This document shows, in pieces, positions 42,224 to 50,664 of a DNA stretch of 64,000 nt; positions within the stretch are counted from its first letter, which is position 1; each line of letters starts with the position of its first letter. Made by a program: the position numbers and the translations under genes. Below the pieces are notes generated by a model. The model was not told where the DNA came from and ran no database searches. It saw only the letters and a program-made list of their open reading frames with translations. Where the stretch lies: positions 13,304 to 77,303 of the forward strand of contig CAZHHM010000006.1 in NCBI GenBank assembly GCA_964532225.1, in the 5' to 3' direction. The DNA is from CAZHHM01 sp964532225. GTDB lineage: Bacteria > Margulisbacteria > WOR-1 > JAKLHX01.

Positions 42224-42294
42224 TGGGGGATCGTCTAATGGTAGGACACCGCCCTTTGGAGGCGAGAATCGGGGTTCGAGTCCCTGTCCCCCAG
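42224..42294 (+). tRNA. tRNA-Gln (TTG)
   Basis: A 71-nt cloverleaf: acceptor TGGGGGA/TCCCCCA, D-arm GTCTAATGGTAGGAC, anticodon loop CTTTGGA (anticodon TTG), and T-arm GGGGTTCGAGTCCCT. The 5' TGGGGGA start is typical of tRNA-Gln. No CCA is encoded. Partial copies of this gene lie on both sides. Confidence 0.93.
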
Positions 42295-42309
42295 ATAGAT
42301 AGCAGGGAT

Positions 42310-42396
42310 TAGATAATAGAGAGTAGATAGTAGAGAGATTATAATTAACGCAGCAACTAATATCTACTTTCTACTATCAACTATCTATTATCTTTC
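42310..42396. repeat. Heptanucleotide inverted-repeat element C, after tRNA-Gln
   Basis: The left arm is TAGATAA, TAGAGAG, TAGATAG, TAGAGAG (42310-42337). The right arm (about 42360-42396) reads on the minus strand AGATAAT, AGATAGT, TGATAGT, AGAAAGT, AGATATT. The element is flanked by 19-bp direct repeats of the tRNA 3' end (42277-42295 and 42432-42450). Confidence 0.75.
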
Positions 42397-42423
42397 CTGT
42401 CCGGAACTGCTGCCTAGGGCAGC

Positions 42424-42450
42424 ATGGAGGCCGAGTCCCTGTCCCCCAGA
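42424..42450 (+). pseudogene. 3' fragment of a tRNA-Gln gene
   Basis: CGAGTCCCTGTCCCCCAGA (42432-42450) is identical to the 3' end of the intact tRNA-Gln (42277-42295). It is preceded by GGAGGC, which resembles its anticodon arm. The rest of the tRNA is absent. Confidence 0.7.
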
Positions 42451-42459
42451 AAAAAGATC

Positions 42460-43065
42460 TTAGCCAAGCTCCTTGACGATAAGCTCAAGCGGCACTTTCT
42501 TAGGGGAGTGCCCTTCTTTTTCCGGGTGACCTACGGGGATGATCGCCATGAACTCGCCCTTGGGTTCTCCCAGGAATTCCATGACCTCGTTCTTGATGAG
42601 GAACATAATTCCCAGCCAGACGGAAGCAAGCCCGAGGGAGGTTGCGGCCAGAAGCAGATTTTCAACTGCTGCGGAGGAGCTCTGTATCTCCATGGTCCTG
42701 AAAAAATCCTGGGACAGCTTCTCGTCTATCTGGAACATCTCGCTGCCGTGCTTAATAAGCTCTCCCGTGTTCATGATGGCGATAACGACCGGAGCGCTGG
42801 TTATGCTTCGGGATGCCATTCGTAGCAGTGCTGAGGAAGCCCTCGGAAAACTGCCTGCGTGGGACTGAATAAGATCAGCCAGCTCTTTTTTCTTTTCGCC
42901 TTTAACGATAACGAACCGCCAGGACTGCTGATTATGTGCGGAAGGGGCCTTGTTGGCCGCGTCAAGAATGGCATGGAGCTGCTCGTCTGTCACCGGTTCG
43001 TCGGAGAACATCCTTGTGCTATGGCGCTGGTCTATGGTGTTCAGTGTGTCATTATTGATCGTCAT
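42460..43065 (-). CDS. Nitroreductase family protein
   Basis: The 201-aa FMN-dependent oxidoreductase has the family start IDQRHSTRMFSDEPVTDEQL, the FMN-binding APSAHNQQSWRFVIVKG, and ATSLGLASVWLGIMF. It reduces nitro compounds, quinones or similar acceptors with NAD(P)H; the natural substrate is unknown. The ATG overlaps the last base of the upstream nucleotidyltransferase gene, so it is the third gene of the ackA operon. Confidence 0.92.
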   Translation of the reverse strand: MTINNDTLNTIDQRHSTRMFSDEPVTDEQLHAILDAANKAPSAHNQQSWRFVIVKGEKKKELADLIQSHAGSFPRASSALLRMASRSITSAPVVIAIMNTGELIKHGSEMFQIDEKLSQDFFRTMEIQSSSAAVENLLLAATSLGLASVWLGIMFLIKNEVMEFLGEPKGEFMAIIPVGHPEKEGHSPKKVPLELIVKELG

Positions 43066-44228
43066 CAGCTTATAAGGTCTTTCCGCTCTTTTGCGGTGGA
43101 AGTGAAAGCCTGCCGTATCTTCTTTTCTTCATCCTTTGAGAGTGTTATCTTGCGTCTTTTCATGACGGCCTTGGCGGTCTCCACGGCCTTTTCGACATTG
43201 TGTTCCACGAAACTGTCTCCGCCTCCCCAGGCAAAAGAGGGGATGAACTTAGGCTGGAAGCCGCTCCCGTAAACATTTGAGCAGGCCCCGACCACCGTTC
43301 CCGTGTTGAACATGGTGTTGATCCCGACCTTTGTATGGTCCCCGATGAAAGTCCCGAGAAAAGTCTTTCCGCTGTCAACGAGCTTGCCGTTGACATACAG
43401 TTTTACGGGTTTGTAATTGTTCTTAAGGTCGGAATTGTTCGTGTTCGCTCCCAGGTTGATCCACTGGCCTATGTATGAATGGCCGATGAAACCTTCATGC
43501 TGTTTGTTGGAGTATCCAGAAAAGACCGTTTCTTCAAGCTCTCCGCCGACCTTGCACATAGGGCCTATGCTAACCCCCTGGTACAATTTTGATCCTGCCT
43601 TTACGATCGAGCCCTTGCCTATGTACACGGGCCCCATGATGGTAGAGTTTGGCAGGACCTTTGCTCCTTCATCAATGACTACCGGACCGGTCTCGGCGTC
43701 GATCACGACAGAGGGTTTAATGACCGCATCTTTCGCGATGAAGATATCCTTTTTGTTAAGGCAGAAAACACCGGGCATTGACCCTGTGAAAGGTTTGAGA
43801 CCTAACGCTCTTATGTCATATTGGATCTCGCGGCAATTCGAATATACTAGGTCCCAAAGATCGTCAACCATGTTAGCAGATACTTTCCTGACGGGGAGAT
43901 CGAACTCTTTTAAAGAAGAAGAGGTTAGGTCTGCCTGCGCCGCCATTATCCTGGCCTTTGTCTTTGAAACGGCCGCGGCAACGACAGCATCACCCTGTAC
44001 GAACGCGCATTCGCAGGCCGTGGAAGAGATCGCTTTAAAAAGGTCGTCGTCAATTATCACCCTGCTGTTAAGAAGATAGGTATAGGGGGAGCGGAGACCG
44101 GCGAAACGGACAGAGGCTTTTTCCTCCAGAGTGAGCATGCCGCAGCGCAGTTCCTGCGATTTTTTCAGAATGGTGAGAGGCCGCAGGTTGCTTTCCCTGT
44201 TATCGCTGAAGAACTTATATTCCGCCAT
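43065..44228 (-). CDS. GlmU-like putative sugar nucleotidyltransferase / left-handed beta-helix protein
   Basis: The 387-aa protein has an N-terminal degenerate nucleotidyltransferase domain (residues about 1-150, NRESNLRPLTILKKSQELRCG). A left-handed beta-helix of hexapeptide repeats follows (GPVVIDEGAKVLPNSTIMGPVYIGKGS; shown in parts: GPVVIDEGAKVLPNS, TIMGPVYIGKGS), with GHSYIGQWINLGANTNNSDL. This matches the NTP_transf_4 / GlmU-related proteins of Bacteroidetes, Chlorobi and candidate phyla, rather than true GlmU, whose pyrophosphorylase loop GxGTRM is missing. It probably acts on sugar nucleotides for the envelope. It lies 1 nt after ackA. Confidence 0.78.
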   Translation of the reverse strand: MAEYKFFSDNRESNLRPLTILKKSQELRCGMLTLEEKASVRFAGLRSPYTYLLNSRVIIDDDLFKAISSTACECAFVQGDAVVAAAVSKTKARIMAAQADLTSSSLKEFDLPVRKVSANMVDDLWDLVYSNCREIQYDIRALGLKPFTGSMPGVFCLNKKDIFIAKDAVIKPSVVIDAETGPVVIDEGAKVLPNSTIMGPVYIGKGSIVKAGSKLYQGVSIGPMCKVGGELEETVFSGYSNKQHEGFIGHSYIGQWINLGANTNNSDLKNNYKPVKLYVNGKLVDSGKTFLGTFIGDHTKVGINTMFNTGTVVGACSNVYGSGFQPKFIPSFAWGGGDSFVEHNVEKAVETAKAVMKRRKITLSKDEEKKIRQAFTSTAKERKDLIS

Positions 44229-44229
44229 A

Positions 44230-45495
44230 TCAGGATATCCTGTAATCCGGGCTTTCGAAAGAATACTTAAAGTTCATGTGAGTATCATACCTGTCTTCGA
44301 GTATAGCCACAACATCCTCGATGAAGACTATCTCTTCATTGGTCGGGATGACAAGCACTTTTATCCTGGAATCATCGGAGGAGATGACCGATTCTTTGCT
44401 CCTGGTCCTGGCCGCTTTGTTCTTTTCGTGGTCCAGCTTGATCCCGATGTTCTCAAGACCGGAAAGAAGCCTTTCCCTCAGACCGCAGTCCATTTCTCCG
44501 GCTCCTGCCGTAAGCACGACGGCGTCAACGTTGCCAAGCGCGGCAGTATAGGAACCGATATACTTCTTAAGCCGGTAAGCTTCCATCTCGATGGCCATCT
44601 TGCATCTTGTATCTCCTGAGGCAGCGGCCTTTTCGATATCGCGTCTGTCGGCGTACTTGCCGGTTATGCCGAGAAGCCCGCTCTTGTTGTTAAGTATCTT
44701 GTCAAGCTCTTTCGCGTAGAAGCCTTCTTTCTCGATCATGAAGATGATTATCGCAGGGTCGAGGTCGCCGCTTCTGGTCCCCATTATCGCGCCGGCAAGA
44801 GGTGTCAGGCCCATAGTTGTATCGACGCACTGTCCGTTCTTGATCGCGGCGCAGGAGACACCGTTGCCGATATGCATGGTGATGATGTTCGTGTCCTTTG
44901 GTTCTTTTCCGAGAAGGACGGAGGCCCTTTTTGACACATAAAGGTGGGATGAACCGTGGAAACCGTATTTCCTTACACCATACATCTCATACCATTCGTA
45001 AGGGACTGCGTACAAATATGATTCCGGCGCCATGGTCTGGTGGAACGCCGTATCAAAGACGGCAATGTTTGGGACCCCGGGAAGTATCGTCTGGCTGGCT
45101 TCTATTCCCTGGACATTTGCTGGTATGTGCAGAGGGCCCAGGTCCTTAAGGTCCTTAATGGCTTGAAGGACTTCAGGAGTGATAAGCATTGACCTGTTGA
45201 ACTTTGAGCCTCCGTGAAGGACCCTGTGGCCTACCGCAGAGATCTCCTTAAGATCGCCGAGCACCCCGATGTTCTTGTCGATGAGCGAATCGATTATGCA
45301 GGAAAGGGCCGTTGAGTGGTCGGGAAAGGAGCCGTCCACCGAGACCTTGGCCTTGCCGCTTGCCTCGTGAGTGAGCTGCCCTGTCTGCTGTCCGATACGG
45401 TCGACATTGCCTTTGCAAAGGACCGCTTTTTCTGCCCAGTCATAGAGCTGATATTTGACGGAAGAACTTCCGCAGTTGAGAGCTAGGATTTTCAT
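44230..45495 (-). CDS. ackA: Acetate kinase
   Basis: AckA makes ATP from acetyl phosphate, the last step of acetate fermentation. The 421-aa protein begins MKILALNCGSSSVKYQLYD and has VFDTAFHQTM, YGFHGSSHLYVS, HIGNGVSCAAI and DPAIIIFMI, all conserved. The ATG at 45495 is taken because the family begins exactly here; upstream in-frame codons overlap the promoter. pta is not adjacent. It is divergent from pyrB and shares an overlapping promoter with it. Confidence 0.96.
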   Translation of the reverse strand: MKILALNCGSSSVKYQLYDWAEKAVLCKGNVDRIGQQTGQLTHEASGKAKVSVDGSFPDHSTALSCIIDSLIDKNIGVLGDLKEISAVGHRVLHGGSKFNRSMLITPEVLQAIKDLKDLGPLHIPANVQGIEASQTILPGVPNIAVFDTAFHQTMAPESYLYAVPYEWYEMYGVRKYGFHGSSHLYVSKRASVLLGKEPKDTNIITMHIGNGVSCAAIKNGQCVDTTMGLTPLAGAIMGTRSGDLDPAIIIFMIEKEGFYAKELDKILNNKSGLLGITGKYADRRDIEKAAASGDTRCKMAIEMEAYRLKKYIGSYTAALGNVDAVVLTAGAGEMDCGLRERLLSGLENIGIKLDHEKNKAARTRSKESVISSDDSRIKVLVIPTNEEIVFIEDVVAILEDRYDTHMNFKYSFESPDYRIS

Positions 45496-45513
45496 GAACG
45501 TACCTGTCCATGA

Positions 45514-45521
45514 TATAATAT
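45514..45521. promoter_or_regulatory. Overlapping divergent -10 elements of pyrB and ackA
   Basis: TATAAT on the plus strand (45514-45519) overlaps TATTAT on the minus strand (45521-45516) by four base pairs. Polymerase cannot occupy both, so ackA and pyrB transcription should compete. Confidence 0.5.
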
Positions 45522-45540
45522 CCCAGGGCAAAAATCAAAC

Positions 45541-46461
45541 ATGACTCTAAGATCCAAGCACCTTCTGGGCCTCAAAGAGCTAACCGCTGCCGAGATCAAT
45601 TTGATACTTGATACAGCCGAATCAATGAAGGAGGTCCTGTCGCGTCCGATCAGGAGCGTACCGGCGCTCCAGGGCAAGATGATAACCACGCTTTTCTATG
45701 AGCCCAGCACGCGCACAAGGAGCTCGTTCGAGACGGCAGCAAAGATGCTGTCCGCCTCTACCAACAGCGTCACCACCCAGGCCTCATCCATAGTCAAAGG
45801 AGAGACGCTGATAGACACCGTAAAGAACCTGGAAGCGATAGGGGTGAACGCCATTATCATCAGACATAACATGGCCGGCGCGCCTCATCTCATAGCCAAG
45901 AACATAAAGGGGTCGGTGATAAACGCCGGGGACGGGTATAACGAGCATCCTACACAGGCACTGCTTGACATGTTCACTATGAGAGAAAAAAAGGGGTCAC
46001 TAAAAGGTAAGAAGGTGGTCATAGTAGGGGACATTCTACACAGCAGAGTGGCCAGGTCCAATACCTGGGGACTGCTTAAACTGGGCGCATCGGTGACCCT
46101 TGCGGGCCCGCCGACGCTGATGCCCAAAGGCATTGAGGACACAGGGGTGAAGGTCTCATACGACCTTGATGAAGCGGTCAAGGATGCCGACTTCATAAAC
46201 GTCCTTAGGATACAGCTTGAGAGGCAGCAAAAGGGTCTTTTCCCCTCGATACTCGAGTATCACAAGCTCTTCGGCATAACCGAAGAAAGACTTAAGCTGG
46301 CGAAAAAAGACGTGACGGTAATGCATCCCGGTCCCATAAACAGAGGGGTTGAGATATCAAGCGAGGTCGCGGATGGGCCGAGGAACGTCATTCTTGACCA
46401 GGTGACTAACGGGGTCGCCGTAAGGATGGCGGTATTGTTCCTTCTGCTTAAACAAACCTAG
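45541..46461 (+). CDS. pyrB: Aspartate carbamoyltransferase catalytic subunit
   Basis: PyrB joins carbamoyl phosphate and aspartate in pyrimidine synthesis. The 306-aa protein has the carbamoyl-phosphate signature PSTRTRSSFE, GDGYNEHPTQALLDMFT, and the late HPGPINRGVEI. No pyrI follows. The 3' end overlaps the convergent ubiA-like gene by 14 nt. carA, which supplies carbamoyl phosphate, is at 50.7 kb. Confidence 0.97.
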   Translation: MTLRSKHLLGLKELTAAEINLILDTAESMKEVLSRPIRSVPALQGKMITTLFYEPSTRTRSSFETAAKMLSASTNSVTTQASSIVKGETLIDTVKNLEAIGVNAIIIRHNMAGAPHLIAKNIKGSVINAGDGYNEHPTQALLDMFTMREKKGSLKGKKVVIVGDILHSRVARSNTWGLLKLGASVTLAGPPTLMPKGIEDTGVKVSYDLDEAVKDADFINVLRIQLERQQKGLFPSILEYHKLFGITEERLKLAKKDVTVMHPGPINRGVEISSEVADGPRNVILDQVTNGVAVRMAVLFLLLKQT

Positions 46462-47308
46462 ACGGGAATACCAGCAAGAACACTGCCCAGATGAACAGCG
46501 ACAGCCAGATGGAACGGTCCTTTATCATAGCTTTTTCGATCGATACTTCGCTCGTGGCATTGCTGAGAACCACTACTTTGTAAACTATATACATCACAAG
46601 TGGCAGGGTCAGCCAGAGGAGCGGGTTCGCTCCGGGCATAAGAACGCAGATGAAAATATAAAGCATTATCGCGACGGAAGCGTTCACCGACACTAGCTGT
46701 TCAAGGGTCTTTTTGTCATATCTTGAAAGGACCAGACCGGTCATTGATCTCCTGTAAGAAAGGAAAGACCTTTTCTTGTCGGCAAAATTGACAAGGGTGG
46801 CAAAAGACAAAGTGAACACCAGGAGCCATGACGGCAAGGCAAGGCCAAGTGCTACAGCGCCGGCGATCACGGTAAGGGAAGTTTCCACGGCGACCGTCAT
46901 CGCGTCAACTATGGGGATGTCCTTCAGAAGAAGGTAATAGCACATCTCGACGAAAAAATAGCCCATTGTAGCCGCTCCGAAGGCCGGTCCGATAAAAAAG
47001 GCGGAAACAAAACAGGCCACAAGGATAGAGCCCACCGCGAACTCCGCTTTGTTTATACTGAGCTCACCGGTTGTTATGGGGGATTCTTTTTTTCCGGAAT
47101 TCTTCTTGTCCGACTCATAGTCGGCTATGTCGTCGATTATGCATATCGTTCCGGTAAGCAGGGCGAATATGAAGAAAGCGACCACCAGCTTGAGCCAGAG
47201 GATGGGATTTCCGGACCCTCCGGCGAACAACACCGGCGCGAATATCATCAGAGCGCGCATCATGCGCTGAGGCTTCATGCTAAGGAACACCAGTTCAAGT
47301 ATTTTCAT
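46448..47308 (-). CDS. UbiA family prenyltransferase (decaprenyl-phosphate phosphoribosyltransferase-like)
   Basis: This 286-aa polytopic membrane protein (about eight to nine helices) has the Asp-rich motif CIIDDIADYESDKKN, followed by KKESPITTGEL. This pattern is closer to DPPR synthase (NDxxDxxxDxxHPxKRxRPIASG) than to menaquinone or ubiquinone prenyltransferases, so it may attach phosphoribose to a polyprenyl phosphate. The second Asp motif (about FADKKRSFLSYR) also looks like that subgroup. It overlaps ribD by 1 nt at the end of the carA operon. The substrate remains uncertain. Confidence 0.75.
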   Translation of the reverse strand: MKILELVFLSMKPQRMMRALMIFAPVLFAGGSGNPILWLKLVVAFFIFALLTGTICIIDDIADYESDKKNSGKKESPITTGELSINKAEFAVGSILVACFVSAFFIGPAFGAATMGYFFVEMCYYLLLKDIPIVDAMTVAVETSLTVIAGAVALGLALPSWLLVFTLSFATLVNFADKKRSFLSYRRSMTGLVLSRYDKKTLEQLVSVNASVAIMLYIFICVLMPGANPLLWLTLPLVMYIVYKVVVLSNATSEVSIEKAMIKDRSIWLSLFIWAVFLLVFPSRFV

Positions 47309-48414
47309 TATTTTTTCCTCTCAATATAGCCTTCGATGACCACATCGGAGCCTAATTTCCTGACGGACACATCCTTTATGTTAACAGCATTTTTCATCAA
47401 GTCAATTCCGGTGCCTTCCACTGCGGTTTTCGCGTCCTTGCCGCCTACGATCTTCGGTGCGATGACAAAGAACACCTTGTCCACAAGGCCTTTTTCTATC
47501 GCGCTTCCGGAAATTTCCCCTCCTCCTTCAATGAGCACGCTGGTAATGCCCATCTTGCCAAGGGCTTTTAACAGCGCCTTAAGGTCCACCCTGCCGTTGT
47601 GCCCCGGTACCCTGATAACAGAAGCGCCTGCTTTTTCGAGCTTAGAAACGGCCGAAGGCCTTGCTTTAGAGGTGACGGCGATGATCGTCCTTGCAGACCT
47701 GTCCTTTATAACTTTTGCTCCGACCGGGGTCTTGGCCGATGAGTCCGCGATAACACGCAAAGGCTCTCTGGATGCCGCCCCGTGAGATGTGAGCAAAGGG
47801 TCGTCCGCAAGGACGGTCCCGACGCCGACAAGAACTGCGTCGAAAGTGCCTCTTTTCTTGTATGAGTATTTTCTGGCCTGTTCCCCGGATATCCAGAAAC
47901 TGCTGCCCGTCCTTGTAGCTATTTTCCCGTCCAATGTAACGGCCGCTTTAAGGGTAACGAAAGGGTCCTTAGTGGTGATATGTTTTACGAAATGCTCGTT
48001 CAGTTTTCTTGCTTCGTCCTCAAGGACGCCGGTGACCACCTCGACCCCAGCTTTTCTCAGCCTGCTGAAGCCTTTTCCGCAGACAAGCGGGTTCGGGTCT
48101 TTCATTGCGGCCACAACGCGTTTGATCCCTGCCCTGATGATATTGTCGGCACAAGGAGGATTGTTGCCGAAATGGCAGCACGGCTCAAGATTGACATAAA
48201 TCGTGGCGCCTTTAGCTTTTTTTCCGGCTTTTTTTATTGCGAACTCCTCCGCGTGTGGGGCGGTAAAACGGTCGTGATATCCTGTGCTGATGACCTTGCC
48301 GCCTTTTACGATAACAGCGCCTACTGCAGGGTCGGGCGAGGTAAGTCCGTGCACGGACGAAGCCAGTTTAAGGGCCTTTTTCATGAACTTCTTATCGGCA
48401 GCTTGAGAAGGCAT
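47308..48414 (-). CDS. ribD: Riboflavin biosynthesis protein RibD (deaminase/reductase)
   Basis: RibD performs the deamination and the reduction steps after GTP cyclohydrolase II in riboflavin synthesis. The 368-aa protein has the zinc deaminase motif HAEEFAI and PCCHFGNNPPC in the N-terminal half, and a reductase domain with TLDGKIATRTGSSFWISG and SVLIEGGGEISGSAIE. The other rib genes are not in the window. It starts 2 nt after the rpe stop. Confidence 0.96.
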   Translation of the reverse strand: MPSQAADKKFMKKALKLASSVHGLTSPDPAVGAVIVKGGKVISTGYHDRFTAPHAEEFAIKKAGKKAKGATIYVNLEPCCHFGNNPPCADNIIRAGIKRVVAAMKDPNPLVCGKGFSRLRKAGVEVVTGVLEDEARKLNEHFVKHITTKDPFVTLKAAVTLDGKIATRTGSSFWISGEQARKYSYKKRGTFDAVLVGVGTVLADDPLLTSHGAASREPLRVIADSSAKTPVGAKVIKDRSARTIIAVTSKARPSAVSKLEKAGASVIRVPGHNGRVDLKALLKALGKMGITSVLIEGGGEISGSAIEKGLVDKVFFVIAPKIVGGKDAKTAVEGTGIDLMKNAVNIKDVSVRKLGSDVVIEGYIERKK

Positions 48415-48415
48415 T

Positions 48416-49060
48416 TCAGCTCCTTAAGGAATCGATCGCCTTTTTGTAGTCGCCTGAATAGAATACGTAAGAACCGGCGACCAGAACATTGGCTCCGGCC
48501 TTCACGACCTGTTTTGCCGTCTCCGCATTTATGCCGCCGTCGACCTCGATATCAAGACCTAGGCCGTGCGTGTCGGAATACTTCCTGAGCTTTTCGATGT
48601 TGGGAAGAACGGACGGGATGAACTTCTGGCCCTCGAACCCCGGAAATACGGTCATCAGAAGCACCATCCTGACCTTTTTCAGAAGGGAAGGGTCCTTAAG
48701 GCAATCGCCGTCGGGATTAACGGCAAGCGCCGGGACCTTTCCGGCAGACGCTATAAGTCCGGCCACTTTGGCCGCATCAGGCACGGCTTCGGCATGGAAC
48801 GAAATGATGTCGCTTCCCGCATCGGCAAAAGCCTTGATATACTTTTCGGGGTCGGAGATCATCAGATGCACATCGAGAGGGAGCTTTGTCATTTTTCTTA
48901 CTGCTTTTACGATAAGGGGGCCCATTGTTATGTTCGGCACGAAATGTCCGTCCATAACGTCAATGTGTATAAGGTCCGCGCCGGACCTTTCGGCCTCAGC
49001 GATCTCCAGGCCGAGCTTTGAAAAGTCGGCAGAAAGTATTGAAGGCGCAATTTTAATCAT
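48416..49060 (-). CDS. rpe: Ribulose-phosphate 3-epimerase
   Basis: Rpe interconverts ribulose 5-phosphate and xylulose 5-phosphate. The 214-aa TIM-barrel protein has IAPSILSADFSKLG, HIDVMDGHFVPNITMGP, HLMISDPEKYI and EVDGGINAETA, with the metal and catalytic residues. It overlaps the PASTA gene by 8 nt; rpe next to kinase/PASTA genes is also the order in Firmicutes (prkC-rsgA-rpe). Confidence 0.96.
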   Translation of the reverse strand: MIKIAPSILSADFSKLGLEIAEAERSGADLIHIDVMDGHFVPNITMGPLIVKAVRKMTKLPLDVHLMISDPEKYIKAFADAGSDIISFHAEAVPDAAKVAGLIASAGKVPALAVNPDGDCLKDPSLLKKVRMVLLMTVFPGFEGQKFIPSVLPNIEKLRKYSDTHGLGLDIEVDGGINAETAKQVVKAGANVLVAGSYVFYSGDYKKAIDSLRS

Positions 49061-49643
49061 CGCTTTGGCTCCCTAAAGATATTGTAACCGAGACCCCTGC
49101 TCCGGGAGGCACCTTGGCCCCGGGTTCCGGGGTCTGGCCTATGACCATGCCGGAGGCCTCTCCTGTAGCAACCCAGCTTGAACCCGCAAGGTACAGGCCT
49201 TCCTTTTCGAGAAGTGCCTTTGCCTCATCGCTCATTCTGCCGGTCAGATCCGGGACGACAGATGGTTTTTCCCTGGCGCTGATTATGATCTTCACGGTAC
49301 GTCCTGATTTGACCCTTTTCCCGGCTTCAGGCTGCTGGGAAACTACTTCTCCCTGATGCCTGTTCGAAAAAGCTACTCCCGACACCTCAGCGCTCAGTCC
49401 GGCGATCGACAGTTCCTTTTCTGCTTCCTCCCTCATCATCCCAAGAACGCTCGGCACGTCTACCTCCGGGGTCACGCCGGAAGCAAAATAGATCACGCCT
49501 GAAACTATGGCGGGCATGAACAGAAGGAACAAGATGGAAAGGAAGGTCCAGATGTTGAACGGAAGAAGGTCCCTGCCTATGGCATAGCCAAGGATCAGCA
49601 ATGTCAGGCCCGCAGCCGCGAAATACAGTACGCTTGCGTCCAT
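49053..49643 (-). CDS. Membrane-anchored PASTA-domain protein
   Basis: The 196-aa protein has two N-terminal membrane helices (about residues 5-22 and 33-55) and two PASTA repeats: about 63-124 (VPSVLGMMREEAEKEL) and 128-192 (VPDLTGRMSDEAKALLEKEG). PASTA domains bind peptidoglycan or muropeptides and normally form the outer part of PknB/PrkC kinases. Here the PASTA part is a separate gene directly after the kinase-like gene, as if a PrkC had been split. It has no transpeptidase domain. Confidence 0.88.
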   Translation of the reverse strand: MDASVLYFAAAGLTLLILGYAIGRDLLPFNIWTFLSILFLLFMPAIVSGVIYFASGVTPEVDVPSVLGMMREEAEKELSIAGLSAEVSGVAFSNRHQGEVVSQQPEAGKRVKSGRTVKIIISAREKPSVVPDLTGRMSDEAKALLEKEGLYLAGSSWVATGEASGMVIGQTPEPGAKVPPGAGVSVTISLGSQSDD

Positions 49644-50660
49644 TTAGTCTCCAAACATAAAGAAATTGACCAGCGAATAGACTATGCCAGATATTATAGC
49701 AATCCAAAGGGCAAACATGATCCATTTCATGATGCCGGACCGTTTTTTGGGCAGCTCCGCTCCGCGTACGGGTTCAGGGACCTCCTGTCTGATTTCCGGC
49801 TCTTCGGATATTGAAGGCATTGCGGGCATCTCGAAGACCTCCATCTTCTCGAGGAGAAGCACCTTGCTGTTCAGGCTTTCTTTCAGCTGGTCGGCGGACT
49901 TAAAGCGAAGCAGAGGGTCTTTGTTCAGGCATGTCATGATTATGTCGTCCATGTATCTGGGCACTTTGTTGTTCCTGGATGATGGCGGCTTTATCTCGGC
50001 GGTCAGCGCGCTTGAAGCTCCGGCTATCCCTGATGCGCCCGCGCTGAACGGCAGTTCTCCCGTGCACATAAGGTACATTACCAGCCCAAGCTGGTAGATA
50101 TCGGACAGCACGGTCGGGTCCGACCCGAGGATGACCTCAGGGGCGGTATACACGGCGCTGCTGTCAAGAAGAAGTTTTGCTCTTTCTTCAAGCGGGCCGG
50201 CGACCATATACTTGATGCAAAAATCGGACAAAGATATGCCCCTTCCTTTTGTCGCGAATATATTGTTCGGGGATATGCCTCCGTGTACTATGCCCTGGCC
50301 GTGGGCGTAGCTAAGGATATCGCATACGGCGACAGCGACCTCGGTTACGGTCTCATGGTCAAGGGGAAGCTCCATTTCGGATACGCTTCTCCCGTCGACC
50401 ATTTCCCTTACAAAGTAATAGCCCTGCCACCCGTAATCACCGTCCATCAATCTCGGTATAGAGGGGTGCTCAAGGCGGGTGAGCGCCGTAGTGTCCTTTT
50501 TGATCCTCTTGATAAGAGGGCTGTTGAGGAATTCGCGTTTGTATATCTTTACGATTATCGGCTTGTTCGTGTCCACAAGGACGCCCTTGTAGGTTATATG
50601 CGAGGTGGTCTCCGCGATCTTCGCGGCGGTCTTGTATTTGCTTTTTAGGATCCGCTCCAT
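49644..50660 (-). CDS. Serine/threonine protein kinase-like protein, probable pseudokinase
   Basis: The 338-aa protein has a PknB-type kinase fold (residues 8-270) and one C-terminal membrane helix (MKWIMFALWIAIISGIVYSL). Key residues are changed: no glycine loop (AETTSHITYKG), HRD is HGG (126-128) so the catalytic Asp is Gly128, the following Lys is Ser130, and DFG is DFC (146-148). Lys38, Asn133, APE and the D-x-x-x-x-G motif remain. Catalysis is therefore doubtful, and a signalling scaffold role with the PASTA protein encoded next door is likely. It starts 4 nt after carA. Confidence 0.87.
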   Translation of the reverse strand: MERILKSKYKTAAKIAETTSHITYKGVLVDTNKPIIVKIYKREFLNSPLIKRIKKDTTALTRLEHPSIPRLMDGDYGWQGYYFVREMVDGRSVSEMELPLDHETVTEVAVAVCDILSYAHGQGIVHGGISPNNIFATKGRGISLSDFCIKYMVAGPLEERAKLLLDSSAVYTAPEVILGSDPTVLSDIYQLGLVMYLMCTGELPFSAGASGIAGASSALTAEIKPPSSRNNKVPRYMDDIIMTCLNKDPLLRFKSADQLKESLNSKVLLLEKMEVFEMPAMPSISEEPEIRQEVPEPVRGAELPKKRSGIMKWIMFALWIAIISGIVYSLVNFFMFGD

Positions 50661-50664
50661 TATC

